Positions 18,318 through 26,574 of a DNA stretch of 64,000 nucleotides are shown here, piece by piece. Below the pieces are notes generated by a model. That model searched no databases. It saw only the letters and a program-made list of their open reading frames with translations, and was not told the origin of the DNA. The position numbers and the translations under genes are program-made. The stretch spans positions 682,001 to 746,000 of the forward strand of contig NZ_CP099397.1 of assembly GCF_021495345.1 (NCBI RefSeq), written 5' to 3'. The DNA comes from Pseudomonas hydrolytica (GTDB taxonomy: Bacteria; Pseudomonadota; Gammaproteobacteria; Pseudomonadales; Pseudomonadaceae). Every line of letters begins with the position of its first letter. Position 1 is the first letter of the stretch.

Positions 18318-19493
18318 ATGTCCCAGTCTCTCAGCACCGATGTCCTGATCGTCGGCGGCGGTATCGCCGGCCTCTGGCTCAATGCGCGTCTGCGCCAGCA
18401 GGGCTTCGCCACCGTGCTGGTGGAGTGCGGCAGCCTGGGCGGCGGGCAGAGCCTGAAGTCGCAGGGCATCATTCATGGCGGTGCCAAGTATGCGCTGCAC
18501 GGTGCGCTCACCGGCGCCTCCGAGGCCATCGCCGACATGCCGCGCCGCTGGCGCGAGGCGCTGGCCGGCACGGGCGAGCTGAACCTCGCCGGCGTGCGCA
18601 TTCTGTCCGATGCCCATTACCTGTGGTCGCCAGGCACCCTGGCCGGCAACCTCACCAGCTTCTTCGCCAGCAAGGCCGTGCGCGGGCGCGTCGATCAGGT
18701 CAAGGGCGAGCAGCTGCCACCGGCTTTGCAGCATCCGAAATTCAAGGGCAAGGTCTATCGCCTGGCCGAGCTGGTGCTCGACGTGCCCAGCCTGATCGCC
18801 CGTCTGGCCGAGCTGGCTGGCGATGGCTTGCTCGCCGCGCGGCAGATCGAGCCGCTGCGCGAAGACGGCGAGCTGTGTGGCCTGATCGTCGATGGCCGCG
18901 AGATCCGTGCGCAGCGAGTGGTGCTGAGTGCCGGCGCCGGCAACGCCGCACTGCTCGCTGCGCTGGGTGTCGAGCAGCCGGCGCAGCAGTTGCGTCCGCT
19001 GCACATGGTGCTGGCCAAGGGGCCGGCGCTGAAACCGCTTTACGCCCATTGTCTCGGCGGCGGGCCGAAGCCGCGGGTGACCGTCACCACCCATCCGGCG
19101 GCCGATGGCCAGTGGGTCTGGTACCTCGGCGGCGATCTGGCCGAGGCCGATGGCGTGGCCCGTGACGAGTCGGCGCAGATTCAGGCGGCGCAGAAGGAAA
19201 TGGCGGCGTTGCTGCCCTGGGTCGATCAGAGCCAGACGCGCTGGGCCACGTTGCGCGTGGACCGTGCCGAGCCCGCGCAGTCCGGCCTGGTACGGCCGGA
19301 CAACGCCTTTCTCGCCGAGCAGCAGCGCCTGCTGGTGGGCTGGCCGACCAAGCTGGCGCTGGCGCCGGACTTCGCCGATCGCGTGCTGGCGAGCCTGCAG
19401 CGCGACGGGGTGCAGCCGGCCACTCATGCGCCGCTGCCGGAGCTGCCGCGCCCGGCGCTGGGTCAGCCGATCTGGGAGGCACTGCTGCCATGA
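18318..19493 (+). CDS. FAD-dependent oxidoreductase (DAO/GlpD fold)
   Basis: 391 residues. The Rossmann FAD-binding motif is at the N-terminus (VLIVGGGIAGLWLNARLRQQGFATVLVE), followed by GGGQSLKSQGIIHGGAKY, a segment resembling D-amino-acid oxidase and glycerol-3-phosphate dehydrogenase relatives. RVVLSAGAGNAALLAALG is the second FAD-contact region. No signal peptide or membrane segment is apparent. The natural substrate is unknown. Its stop overlaps the start of the next gene (ATGA), so it is translationally coupled to an aldo/keto reductase. A homologous pair lies beside emrE in P. aeruginosa as far as I recall. Confidence 0.82.
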   Translation: MSQSLSTDVLIVGGGIAGLWLNARLRQQGFATVLVECGSLGGGQSLKSQGIIHGGAKYALHGALTGASEAIADMPRRWREALAGTGELNLAGVRILSDAHYLWSPGTLAGNLTSFFASKAVRGRVDQVKGEQLPPALQHPKFKGKVYRLAELVLDVPSLIARLAELAGDGLLAARQIEPLREDGELCGLIVDGREIRAQRVVLSAGAGNAALLAALGVEQPAQQLRPLHMVLAKGPALKPLYAHCLGGGPKPRVTVTTHPAADGQWVWYLGGDLAEADGVARDESAQIQAAQKEMAALLPWVDQSQTRWATLRVDRAEPAQSGLVRPDNAFLAEQQRLLVGWPTKLALAPDFADRVLASLQRDGVQPATHAPLPELPRPALGQPIWEALLP

Positions 19494-20302
19494 AAAGCAC
19501 ATTGCACGACCTGCACCGCCCGCTGGGTTCCACCGGCCTGATGGTCTCGCCGCTTGGCCTCGGTACGGTCAAGCTCGGTCGTGATCAGGGCGTCAAATAC
19601 CCCAACGGCTTCACCATCCCAGACGATGCCCGGGCCTCGGCCCTGCTGCGCCAGGCCCGCGAGCTGGGCATCAACCTGATCGACACCGCTCCGGCCTACG
19701 GTATCAGCGAGCAGCGTCTCGGCCCGCTGCTGCGTGGTCAGCGCGATGAGTGGGTGATCGTCAGCAAGACGGGCGAGGAATTCGAGGGCGGCCAGTCGCA
19801 CTTCGATTTCTCCCCGGCACACACGCGGCTGTCGGTGGAGCGCAGCCTCAAGCGTCTGCAGACGGACCGCATCGACCTGCTGCTGGTGCATTCCGATGGC
19901 AACGACCTCAGCGTGCTGCGCGATACGGGGGTGTACGAGACGCTGGCCTCGCTCAAGCGCGAGGGCAAGATCCTCGCCTATGGCCTCTCCGGCAAGACGG
20001 TCGAGGGCGGGCTGCTGGCGCTGGAACTGGGCGACTGCGCCATGGTCACCTATAACCTGAGCGAGCAGGGCGAAAAGCCGGTGCTGGACTACGCTGCCAG
20101 TCACGCCAAGGGCATTCTGATCAAGAAGGCCCTGGCCAGCGGGCACGCCTGCCTGGCCGAGGGTGTCGATCCGGTGCGTGCCAGCTTCGAGCTGATCTTC
20201 GATCACCCGGGGGTCAGCAGTGCCATCGTCGGTACCATCAACCCGGCCCATCTGGCGGCCAACGTGGCCACCGCCGCGGCGGTGCTGCAGGACATCTGCT
20301 GA
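19490..20302 (+). CDS. Aldo/keto reductase
   Basis: 270-residue NAD(P)H-dependent reductase with a TIM-barrel fold. The catalytic tetrad is visible: Asp and Tyr in NLIDTAPAYGISEQRLG, Lys in VIVSKTGEEF and His in LLLVHSDGND. Cofactor-binding residues lie near the end (AIVGTINPAHLAANV). The N-terminus LGSTGLMVSPLGLGTVKLGRDQGVKYP is typical of the family. It overlaps the upstream FAD oxidoreductase by ATGA, so the two probably act on the same compound. About 140 bases without a recognisable gene separate it from the next one. The substrate is unknown. Confidence 0.9.
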   Translation: MKSTLHDLHRPLGSTGLMVSPLGLGTVKLGRDQGVKYPNGFTIPDDARASALLRQARELGINLIDTAPAYGISEQRLGPLLRGQRDEWVIVSKTGEEFEGGQSHFDFSPAHTRLSVERSLKRLQTDRIDLLLVHSDGNDLSVLRDTGVYETLASLKREGKILAYGLSGKTVEGGLLALELGDCAMVTYNLSEQGEKPVLDYAASHAKGILIKKALASGHACLAEGVDPVRASFELIFDHPGVSSAIVGTINPAHLAANVATAAAVLQDIC

Positions 20303-20443
20303 GTCGTCACGTCCTCTTACAGGCTCGGGTTGTGCTGGGCGCTGTGCTTGGGGCAGCCTTGAGCCGTTTTCGCTTCACCCTGACCCACGCATGGATCCCG
20401 GCTGCCTGGCCGGGGGCATGACCAGCCGGATGAAGGAGTCGAG

Positions 20444-21367
20444 ATGCCGCGTACGCTGATCCGCAAGGACCCGAGTAACTTCAAGACCCTGCCGTTGTTC
20501 GTCGAGGCCGGACCGGACGGGCTGCGATACCAGAGCCTGGGGCAGCCGCTGAACTTCCGCCAGATGCTCGAGCGGCGCCGCCCGGTAGAGGTGGCGGACA
20601 GCTCGCGCTTTGCCGTGGAGCTGGCCAACCTTGGCGTCTCGGTGCGCCTGACCTTGCGCCTGCAGGGGCGTGACTACTGGCTGCTGGTGCGTCAGCGCCG
20701 TCCTGATCGGGGCGACACCGTGCTCAAGCTGATCTCCGGTTACGTGCCAGCACATGAACTCAACCTGCCATTGCTCACCGCCATTCAGGAGGTGGCCGAG
20801 GAGTGCCTGCTGGAGAGTGCTGACGGCTGGTTGTCCGGGCGCTTCGCCGATACCTGGCTGCCGACGCCCTATCAGGGCGCGCTGCGCTACCGCGAGGCCA
20901 GTCATTTTCGCCTGAGCCCGCTGTCCGGCGCGGCGCGTCCGGTGCAATGCGGCAATCTCACCCTGCTGGAACGCCCGCGGGCCTACGTGCACCTGCCCAC
21001 CGCCTCGCTGCAGCTGGTCTATGACCTGAGCCTGGAGCTGCCGCGCGATGCCCGTCAGCTGAGCCTGTTTCACGTCGACGAGTGCCTCGAGGACGGGCAA
21101 CTGGTGGCGCGACTGGAGCGCCGCCGCCCGGATATCTACCTGCTGGCCCTGCAGCGTGGGGTACCCAATGGCGGGCTGTTCACCCTGCGCAAGGGCGAGC
21201 TGCTGCCGGCCAATACGCGCGGCTTGTGGCTGTCGGAGAGTTTTGCCGAGCAGGACGGCTGGCTGGTGCGTGACGAGCGTGTGCGCTGGAAGGACTGGCT
21301 GCGCCGCTGCGGTGTGCAGCCGCAGCCGCAGCCGCAGCCGCGGCGGGCGCTGGTCGGTGCGTCGTAG
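20444..21367 (+). CDS. Conserved Pseudomonas protein of unknown function with Nudix-like segment
   Basis: 307 residues, soluble, with no signal peptide or membrane helix. I recognise it only as a conserved Pseudomonas protein, sometimes labelled a metal ABC transporter ATPase; no Walker A motif supports that label. The central part resembles a Nudix domain: RDYWLLVRQRRPDRGDTVLKLISGYVP, then LLTAIQEVAEECLLE, whose E-x-x-E-E spacing matches a Nudix helix, though a clean box with the leading Gly is not seen. The C-terminus has an in-frame PQPQPQP run encoded by four CAGCCG units. The TAG stop abuts a cluster of palindromic repeat arms. Function: unknown; a hydrolase role is only a possibility. 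Confidence 0.75.
   Translation: MPRTLIRKDPSNFKTLPLFVEAGPDGLRYQSLGQPLNFRQMLERRRPVEVADSSRFAVELANLGVSVRLTLRLQGRDYWLLVRQRRPDRGDTVLKLISGYVPAHELNLPLLTAIQEVAEECLLESADGWLSGRFADTWLPTPYQGALRYREASHFRLSPLSGAARPVQCGNLTLLERPRAYVHLPTASLQLVYDLSLELPRDARQLSLFHVDECLEDGQLVARLERRRPDIYLLALQRGVPNGGLFTLRKGELLPANTRGLWLSESFAEQDGWLVRDERVRWKDWLRRCGVQPQPQPQPRRALVGAS
21317..21340 (+). repeat. Hexanucleotide microsatellite (CAGCCG)4 inside the coding sequence
   Basis: Four perfect CAGCCG units near the 3' end of the unknown-function gene encode alternating Gln-Pro. Slippage would add or remove whole QP pairs without shifting frame. Confidence 0.8.
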
Positions 21368-21449
21368 GGCATATCTCTTGGGGAGCGCTGGTGCGCATGG
21401 CGCACCCTACGGGCCGTAGCGTCGCGTCGTAGGGTGCGCCGTGCGCACC
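21365..21449. repeat. Cluster of TAGGGTGCGC palindromic repeat arms
   Basis: Arm 21390-21410 (GGTGCGCATGGCGCACCCTA, then C) and arm 21429-21449 (GTAGGGTGCGCCGTGCGCAC, then C) are inverted copies with one mismatch across 21 bases, separated by 18 bases. A partial TAGGGC lies at the stop codon of the upstream gene (21365-21370). The cluster occupies the gap between that gene and the convergent AhpA-like gene and could form a large hairpin or serve as a shared transcription end. Confidence 0.8.
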
Positions 21450-21465
21450 ATACCTGAGCCGTCCG

Positions 21466-22998
21466 TCAGTGCGCCCGGCTTTCGTGCATGCGCGTCAGTT
21501 GCCGCTCCAGCAGCGCCGGGTAGGGGTCGAGCAGGCGCTCGACGCAACTGGCGCCTTCCGGGCTGGCGATCGGGCGGATGCGTGCGCGCTGTCTGGCCAG
21601 GGCATCCTGGGCGACGCGCTGTTCCACCAGCAGCAGGTTGCGGCTGTGTTGCGACAGGGCCAGGGCATCCAGCGCGCTGTCGCTCAGCAGCAGCTCGGCC
21701 TGACCCAGCTCCTCCAGATCGCTGCCCAGGGTCAGACCCAATTGCAGCTGCAGGGTAATGCCGCTGTCGGCAACCTCGATCTGCAGGGCATGGCCGAGCG
21801 CACGCATCAGCTCGCCACAGCAGATGGCGTGGGTCAGATAGTCCTCGCCGCACTCGCTCTCATGGAACAGCATCAGGCTGCTGCCGTCCTTGAGCGTGTG
21901 CAGTTGGCCCTGGTACAGCGCAGCCGCCTGCTCCAGGCAGCCGCGGTAGCGCTCCAGCAGGTCCAGCAGGCGCGTGCGCGGCAGGCGGCGCAGCTGCTCC
22001 TGAGCGCCGAGCTGGATGGCCAGCACGGCACTGGCCTGCACCTGGCGCGGAGCCTTGGCCGCTGGGGCAGGCGCCGCCGGCTCGTCGTTCAGCTCGGCAA
22101 AGGGATCGTCCGGCTCGATGGCCTCGGGCCAGGGCTTGAGCGGTTCGTCGTCGGCAGCGTCGAGGTCGTATTCATCGAACGCCCGCTCGCTGACCTCGGC
22201 CTCCTCGTCGAGCTCGACGAAGGCGCCGTCGTCCGGCTCGTCCAGGTAGCTTTCGTCCTCTTCGAAGACCGGCTCATCGTCCAGTTCCGGCTCGGCTTCC
22301 GGCTTTTCCGGCACCAGTCGCGCCTGCAGCTGGCGCGCCAGATCGCCGATTTCGTCGTTGCGTCCGGCGCCGGGAGCAGGGTCGTCCGGGTCGCGCAGCC
22401 ACAGCCGCATCTGCAGCAGCGGCGTGGAGATATGCCGGCCCAGGCGCATGCTCAGCGACAGGGTCAGCGCCAGCAGGATAAGGCTGAGAATGCCCATGCT
22501 CTGCAGGCTGATGGTCATCGGCTGCTGGAACTGGCCCATGTCCAGGCTGATGCGCAGTTGCCCGGCGATCACCTCCTGGAAGGTGATGGGCGTGGAGTAC
22601 AGGCCCTCGGTCTCGCCCAGCACGCTGCGCGTCGGGCGCGCGCCGGCTTCGGCGAGAATGCGGTTGTCCACACTGTAGATCGCCGCGTGCGCCACCAGCG
22701 GATTCTTCGCCAGGTTGTTCAGCAGCACGTTGAGGCTGAGGATGTCGTTGGACACCAGCAGCTCGGTGGCCGAGGCCGCCGTCTGGGTGATCAGCGCCTG
22801 CCCCAGTGCGTCGGCCTGCTGCTGCATGGCCTGCTTGAACTGCATGCCCATGACCCAGGCATAGATGAGCATGGCCAGGGCCACCAGCAGCAGGCTGTGG
22901 CTGGCGATGCGCAGCACCAGGGGCACCCGCCGCTGACGCAGCGCGTGGAAGATCATGATGAAGAAGTTGTCGGGTTTGACGGGCGCGGGCCGGTTCAC
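21466..22998 (-). CDS. AhpA/YtjB-family membrane protein with cyclase-like C-terminal domain
   Basis: 510 residues. Two N-terminal membrane helices (SHSLLLVALAMLIYAWVMGM and MGILSLILLALTLSLSMRLG) flank a periplasmic segment of about 120 residues (LVSNDILSLNVLLNNLAKNPLVAHAAIYSVDNRILAEAG), as in YtjB/Smp. A HAMP-like region and a long acidic linker (EPELDDEPVFEEDESYLDEP and beyond) follow. The last 200 residues run VLAIQLGAQEQLRRLPRTRLLDLLERY, LYQGQLHTLKDGSSLMLFH and LQLQLGLTLGSDLEELG, resembling a degenerate class III nucleotidyl cyclase fold. The gene diverges from serB, the same partnership as E. coli ytjB-serB. The start is taken as GTG with AAGAG about 9 bases upstream; an ATG 14 codons later is possible. 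Confidence 0.82.
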   Translation of the reverse strand: MNRPAPVKPDNFFIMIFHALRQRRVPLVLRIASHSLLLVALAMLIYAWVMGMQFKQAMQQQADALGQALITQTAASATELLVSNDILSLNVLLNNLAKNPLVAHAAIYSVDNRILAEAGARPTRSVLGETEGLYSTPITFQEVIAGQLRISLDMGQFQQPMTISLQSMGILSLILLALTLSLSMRLGRHISTPLLQMRLWLRDPDDPAPGAGRNDEIGDLARQLQARLVPEKPEAEPELDDEPVFEEDESYLDEPDDGAFVELDEEAEVSERAFDEYDLDAADDEPLKPWPEAIEPDDPFAELNDEPAAPAPAAKAPRQVQASAVLAIQLGAQEQLRRLPRTRLLDLLERYRGCLEQAAALYQGQLHTLKDGSSLMLFHESECGEDYLTHAICCGELMRALGHALQIEVADSGITLQLQLGLTLGSDLEELGQAELLLSDSALDALALSQHSRNLLLVEQRVAQDALARQRARIRPIASPEGASCVERLLDPYPALLERQLTRMHESRAH

Positions 22999-23173
22999 AG
23001 AGCACGGCTCTTGTCGACTGAAGATGCCGCGCAGTATAGCGAGCGGCCTGGAGCGGGCAAAGCGCGCGACTGCCCGGAGAAGGGGGAAACTGGGTAGAAT
23101 GTGCGCCTTTTCGTCGGTCGGTGGCCCATTCGCCGTTGCCCGGCCTCAACTCGTCTGCTGCGGAGGGCGCGTC

Positions 23174-24388
23174 TTGCGCGAAATCGTCCTGATCAATATC
23201 ACCGGCGAAGATCGCCCCGGACTCACCGCGGCCATCACCGGCGTACTGGCCCAGGGTGGGGTGAATATCCTCGACATCGGCCAGGCGGTGATCCACGACA
23301 CCCTGTCGTTCGGCATCCTCATCGAAATTCCCGACAACGGCCGCTCCCAGGCCGTGCTCAAGGATCTGCTGTTCACCGCCTACGAGCTCGATCAGCAGGT
23401 GCGCTTCACCCCGGTTTCCGAGGACGACTATCGCCAGTGGGTGAGCGGCCAGGGCAAGGCCCGCCATATCGTCACCCTGCTGACGCGCAAGGTCAGCGCC
23501 GAGCAGTTGCAGCGGGTCAGCGCCATCACCGCCAAGTACGGCCTCAACATCGATCATATCGACCGTCTTTCCGGGCGCATGCCGCTGGACATGCCGGCCG
23601 AACAGGGCAAGGGCTGCATCGAATTCTCCGTCCGCGGCGAGCCGGCCGACCCGGCGGCGTTGCGCGCCGAGTTCCTCAGCGTGGCCCAGGAGCTCAACGT
23701 CGATATCGCCTTCCAGCGCGACTCGGTGTTCCGCCGCAACCGCCGCCTGGCCGTATTCGACATGGATTCGACGCTGATCGAGGCCGAGGTGATCGACGAG
23801 CTGGCCAAGGCTGCCGGCGTGGGTGAGCAGGTGGCGGAAATCACCGAGCGCGCCATGCGCGGGGAACTGGACTTCCGCGCCAGCTTCAAGGAGCGTCTGG
23901 GCCTGCTGCAGGGCTTGTCGGAGGACGTGCTCGAGGAGATCGGCGCGTCCCTGCGTCTGACCGAGGGCGCCGAGGTGCTGTTCGCCGAGCTCAAGCGCCT
24001 GGGTTACAAGACCGCGATTCTCTCCGGTGGCTTTACCTATTTCGCCAAGCAGCTGCAGGCCAAGCTGGGCATCGACTACGTGTTCGCCAACGAGCTGCAG
24101 ATCGAGAACGGCAAGGTCACCGGCGTGGCCGTCGAGCCCATCGTCGATGCCCAGCGCAAGGCCGATCTGTTGCGCGAGTTGGCGCAGAAGGAAGGCTTGC
24201 AGCTGGAACAGACCATCGCCGTGGGTGACGGCGCCAACGATCTGCCGATGCTCGGGCTGGCCGGCCTGGGTGTGGCCTTCCGCGCCAAGCCGCTGGTCAA
24301 GCAGTCCGCCAAGCAGGCGATCTCCACCCTGGGCCTGGATGGCATTCTCTACCTGCTGGGTTTCCGCGATCGCGAAGGCCAGGAGTAA
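23174..24388 (+). CDS. serB: Phosphoserine phosphatase
   Basis: 404 residues; last step of serine synthesis, releasing phosphate from L-phosphoserine. Two N-terminal ACT-like domains (REIVLINITGEDRPGLTAAITGVLAQGGVNILDIGQ, residues 1-80, and ARHIVTLLTRKVSAEQLQRV, about 95-170) precede the HAD phosphatase. HAD motif I is VFDMDSTLIEAEV (nucleophile Asp near residue 196), motif II AILSGGFTYFAKQL, and motifs III/IV are in VGDGANDLPMLGLAGLGVAF. The start is a TTG with GGAGGG six bases before it; the frame continues upstream, but those residues do not resemble SerB. A -10-like TAGAAT lies at 23095-23100. A strong terminator follows. Confidence 0.96.
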   Translation: MREIVLINITGEDRPGLTAAITGVLAQGGVNILDIGQAVIHDTLSFGILIEIPDNGRSQAVLKDLLFTAYELDQQVRFTPVSEDDYRQWVSGQGKARHIVTLLTRKVSAEQLQRVSAITAKYGLNIDHIDRLSGRMPLDMPAEQGKGCIEFSVRGEPADPAALRAEFLSVAQELNVDIAFQRDSVFRRNRRLAVFDMDSTLIEAEVIDELAKAAGVGEQVAEITERAMRGELDFRASFKERLGLLQGLSEDVLEEIGASLRLTEGAEVLFAELKRLGYKTAILSGGFTYFAKQLQAKLGIDYVFANELQIENGKVTGVAVEPIVDAQRKADLLRELAQKEGLQLEQTIAVGDGANDLPMLGLAGLGVAFRAKPLVKQSAKQAISTLGLDGILYLLGFRDREGQE

Positions 24389-24395
24389 GACCAAA

Positions 24396-24433
24396 CAAAC
24401 GAAAAAGCCGCCCTCGGGCGGCTTTTTCGTTTG
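24396..24433. terminator. Bidirectional terminator between serB and fimX
   Basis: CAAACGAAAAAGCCGCC, loop CTCG, GGCGGCTTTTTCGTTTG: a perfect 17-base stem between convergent genes with A and T tracts on both sides. Confidence 0.93.
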
Positions 24434-24440
24434 CGCGGCA

Positions 24441-26510
24441 TCATTCGTCGCCGGCGGAGAAGTCGTAGTCCATCGACTGGCTCGGGCCCTGCAGGTAGTA
24501 GCCCTGGATGAAGTTGACCCCGGCCTGCCACAGTGTGGCCAGCACGCTGGCGCTTTCGACGAAGGGCACGATGGTCAGCTTGGCCTGCGCATGCAGACTG
24601 CTGAGCAATGTCTTCAGCGCTTCCTGATTGTCGGCGTTGCCCAGGTCCTGGGAGAAGGACCCGTCGATCTTGACGAAATCCACGTGCAGGTGCTTCAGCG
24701 TATTGAACGGGTTCAGCGCGCAGCCGAACTGGCTCAGCGCCACCTTGCAGTGCAGTTCGGCCAGACCCTGGGTCAGGGCCTTCGCCTGCTTGAGGTAGGC
24801 GATGGCGTCCGGTTCGCTGAACTGGAACACCAGCGCGTCGGAGGGCAGGCGGGCGGCCTTGAGCGCGACACTGAGCCACGGCAGCAGGGTCTGGTCCTGC
24901 AGGCTGGCGCTGGACAGGTGCACGAACAGTCGGGTGTTGTGGCCCTTGGTGCGATGGTCGGCGAGCAGCTTGATCGAATTGAGGATCACCCAGCGGTCGA
25001 TCTTCTCGCCCAGGCCGGCTTCCTTGGCGGCGGCGAGGAATTCCATCGGCGGCACCTCTTCGCCCTGCGGGCTGAGCAGGCGCAGCAGCACCTCGTAATG
25101 CTCGTTGGCGTCGCCGCGCAGACTGATGATCGGCTGGAACAGCAGGCGGAAGCTGTTGTTCTCCAGCGCCTGCTGCACCATCGCCAGCAGGTTGCCGCGG
25201 CTGGCGGCGGCGGCCAGCTCGTCGGCCGGGTTGAACAGCTTGATGGCATTGCCATTGGTGAGTTCGTCGGCGCAACGGTGGGCGCGTTCGACGACTTCCT
25301 GGGCCTTGGCAGTCTTCTCGCTGAGGCCGGCGACGCCGACCGACAGGGTGGTCTGCGCGGTACGCCCGCTGACATCGAACAGATGGCCTTCGACTTTCTT
25401 CAGCAGTGCCGCCAGGCTGGCCTGACACTGTTCGGGCGTCTGCCCAGGCAGCAGTGCGGAGAACACGTCGTCACCGAAGCGGGCCAGCTGGGTGTCGGCC
25501 GGGAAATGCGCGCGCAGCAGGCCGGCCAGGTCGGTCAGCAGCAGGTCGATGCCGGCCAGGCCGATCTCGCCTTGCAGGCTGGCGTAGCGGTCGACGCGGA
25601 TATAGGCGAGGGTCGAAGGCTGACCGGTGCTGACGGCGCGCTCGGCGGCGCCATCCATCAGCTCGAGGAAGTGGCTGCGGTTGAACAGGCCGGTGACCAG
25701 GTCCTGGCTGCTGATCTCGCGCAGTTTCTCTTCCAGCTCAGCGTTGGAAGTTTCCGCGCGGATCACCACCTGGATGCAAGGTTCGCCATCATAGGTGGCC
25801 GGGGAGAAGCTCATCTGCGCCGGGAAGCTGCTGCCGTCGGCGCGTACGCCCTGGCAGTTCAGTTCGGCATTGCCTTCGGCGCTCTGGTAGTTCTTCAGGA
25901 AGTCCTTGAAGGCACCCTGATCGGCACTGGCGATCAGGTCGATCATCGGCATGCCTTCCAGTTCTTCGCCATCCTCGTAGCCGAACAGCTCGAGATAGGC
26001 GCGGTTGGCGTAGATATGCATGCCGTCGTGGACGTAGGTGATGGCGTCGACCGAACTTTCCAGCAGCAGCTGGCAGCGTTTTTCCGCCTCGCGCAGCGCG
26101 ACTTCGGCGGCGCGGCGGGCGCGGCGTTCCTCGAGGTTGGCCAGCTCGCGTTTGGCCACCAGCACCAGGCGTTCGTCTTCACCCTGGGGCAGGGCATCCT
26201 GGGCGCCGAACAGCAGCGCTTCGGTGATGCTCTCCGAGTCGTTGCCGTCCACCAGCTGCACCACCGGAATGTCCTTGGCCTGGCGGCGAATGGCGCTGAT
26301 GGCTTCGCTGGGGTCGAGCTGTTCGCTGCTGGGCGCGCAGATCAGCAGATCCCAGGTCTGTTGCAGGGTTTCGGCCAGGTCTTCGCTGGAGGTCAGGCGA
26401 TGCACGCGCGTGGCATGCCCGGCGTTGCGGAACAGACTGACCAGGCGCTCGGCTTCGTTCTGCGAATCCTCGAGAATCAGCAGGCGGATGGTTTTCTTTT
26501 CGATGGCCAT
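24441..26510 (-). CDS. fimX: FimX, c-di-GMP-binding twitching motility regulator
   Basis: 689 residues, close to the length of P. aeruginosa FimX. Domain order: response-regulator-like REC (TIRLLILEDSQNEAERLVSLF, residues 1-125), PAS (ESSVDAITYVHDGMHIYANRAYLELFGYEDG, about 150-255), degenerate GGDEF (RFGDDVFSALLPG near residue 347) and degenerate EAL (YEVLLRLLSPQGEE near 470, EVL instead of EAL). Loss of the GGDEF and EAL signatures fits FimX, which binds c-di-GMP at its EAL domain without making or degrading it and promotes type IV pilus assembly at the pole. The bases before the ATG show no good Shine-Dalgarno. The adjacent upstream gene encodes a PilZ protein linked to the same process. 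Confidence 0.95.
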   Translation of the reverse strand: MAIEKKTIRLLILEDSQNEAERLVSLFRNAGHATRVHRLTSSEDLAETLQQTWDLLICAPSSEQLDPSEAISAIRRQAKDIPVVQLVDGNDSESITEALLFGAQDALPQGEDERLVLVAKRELANLEERRARRAAEVALREAEKRCQLLLESSVDAITYVHDGMHIYANRAYLELFGYEDGEELEGMPMIDLIASADQGAFKDFLKNYQSAEGNAELNCQGVRADGSSFPAQMSFSPATYDGEPCIQVVIRAETSNAELEEKLREISSQDLVTGLFNRSHFLELMDGAAERAVSTGQPSTLAYIRVDRYASLQGEIGLAGIDLLLTDLAGLLRAHFPADTQLARFGDDVFSALLPGQTPEQCQASLAALLKKVEGHLFDVSGRTAQTTLSVGVAGLSEKTAKAQEVVERAHRCADELTNGNAIKLFNPADELAAAASRGNLLAMVQQALENNSFRLLFQPIISLRGDANEHYEVLLRLLSPQGEEVPPMEFLAAAKEAGLGEKIDRWVILNSIKLLADHRTKGHNTRLFVHLSSASLQDQTLLPWLSVALKAARLPSDALVFQFSEPDAIAYLKQAKALTQGLAELHCKVALSQFGCALNPFNTLKHLHVDFVKIDGSFSQDLGNADNQEALKTLLSSLHAQAKLTIVPFVESASVLATLWQAGVNFIQGYYLQGPSQSMDYDFSAGDE

Positions 26511-26574
26511 AGGTGGGGGTCAATACCGCGCCGAACGGGCGCGAAAAGGCGACAAATGGTGAGTTGGCCGCAGC

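Noticed and set aside
22955..23173. N-terminal extension of serB from an upstream ATG
   Set aside because: The extra 73 residues are basic and unlike SerB, and overlap the divergent gene. The TTG with GGAGGG is better placed.
24441..26510. FimX as an active diguanylate cyclase or phosphodiesterase
   Set aside because: The GGDEF signature is GDDVF and EAL is EVL, the degenerate pattern of FimX, so a binding role is preferred.
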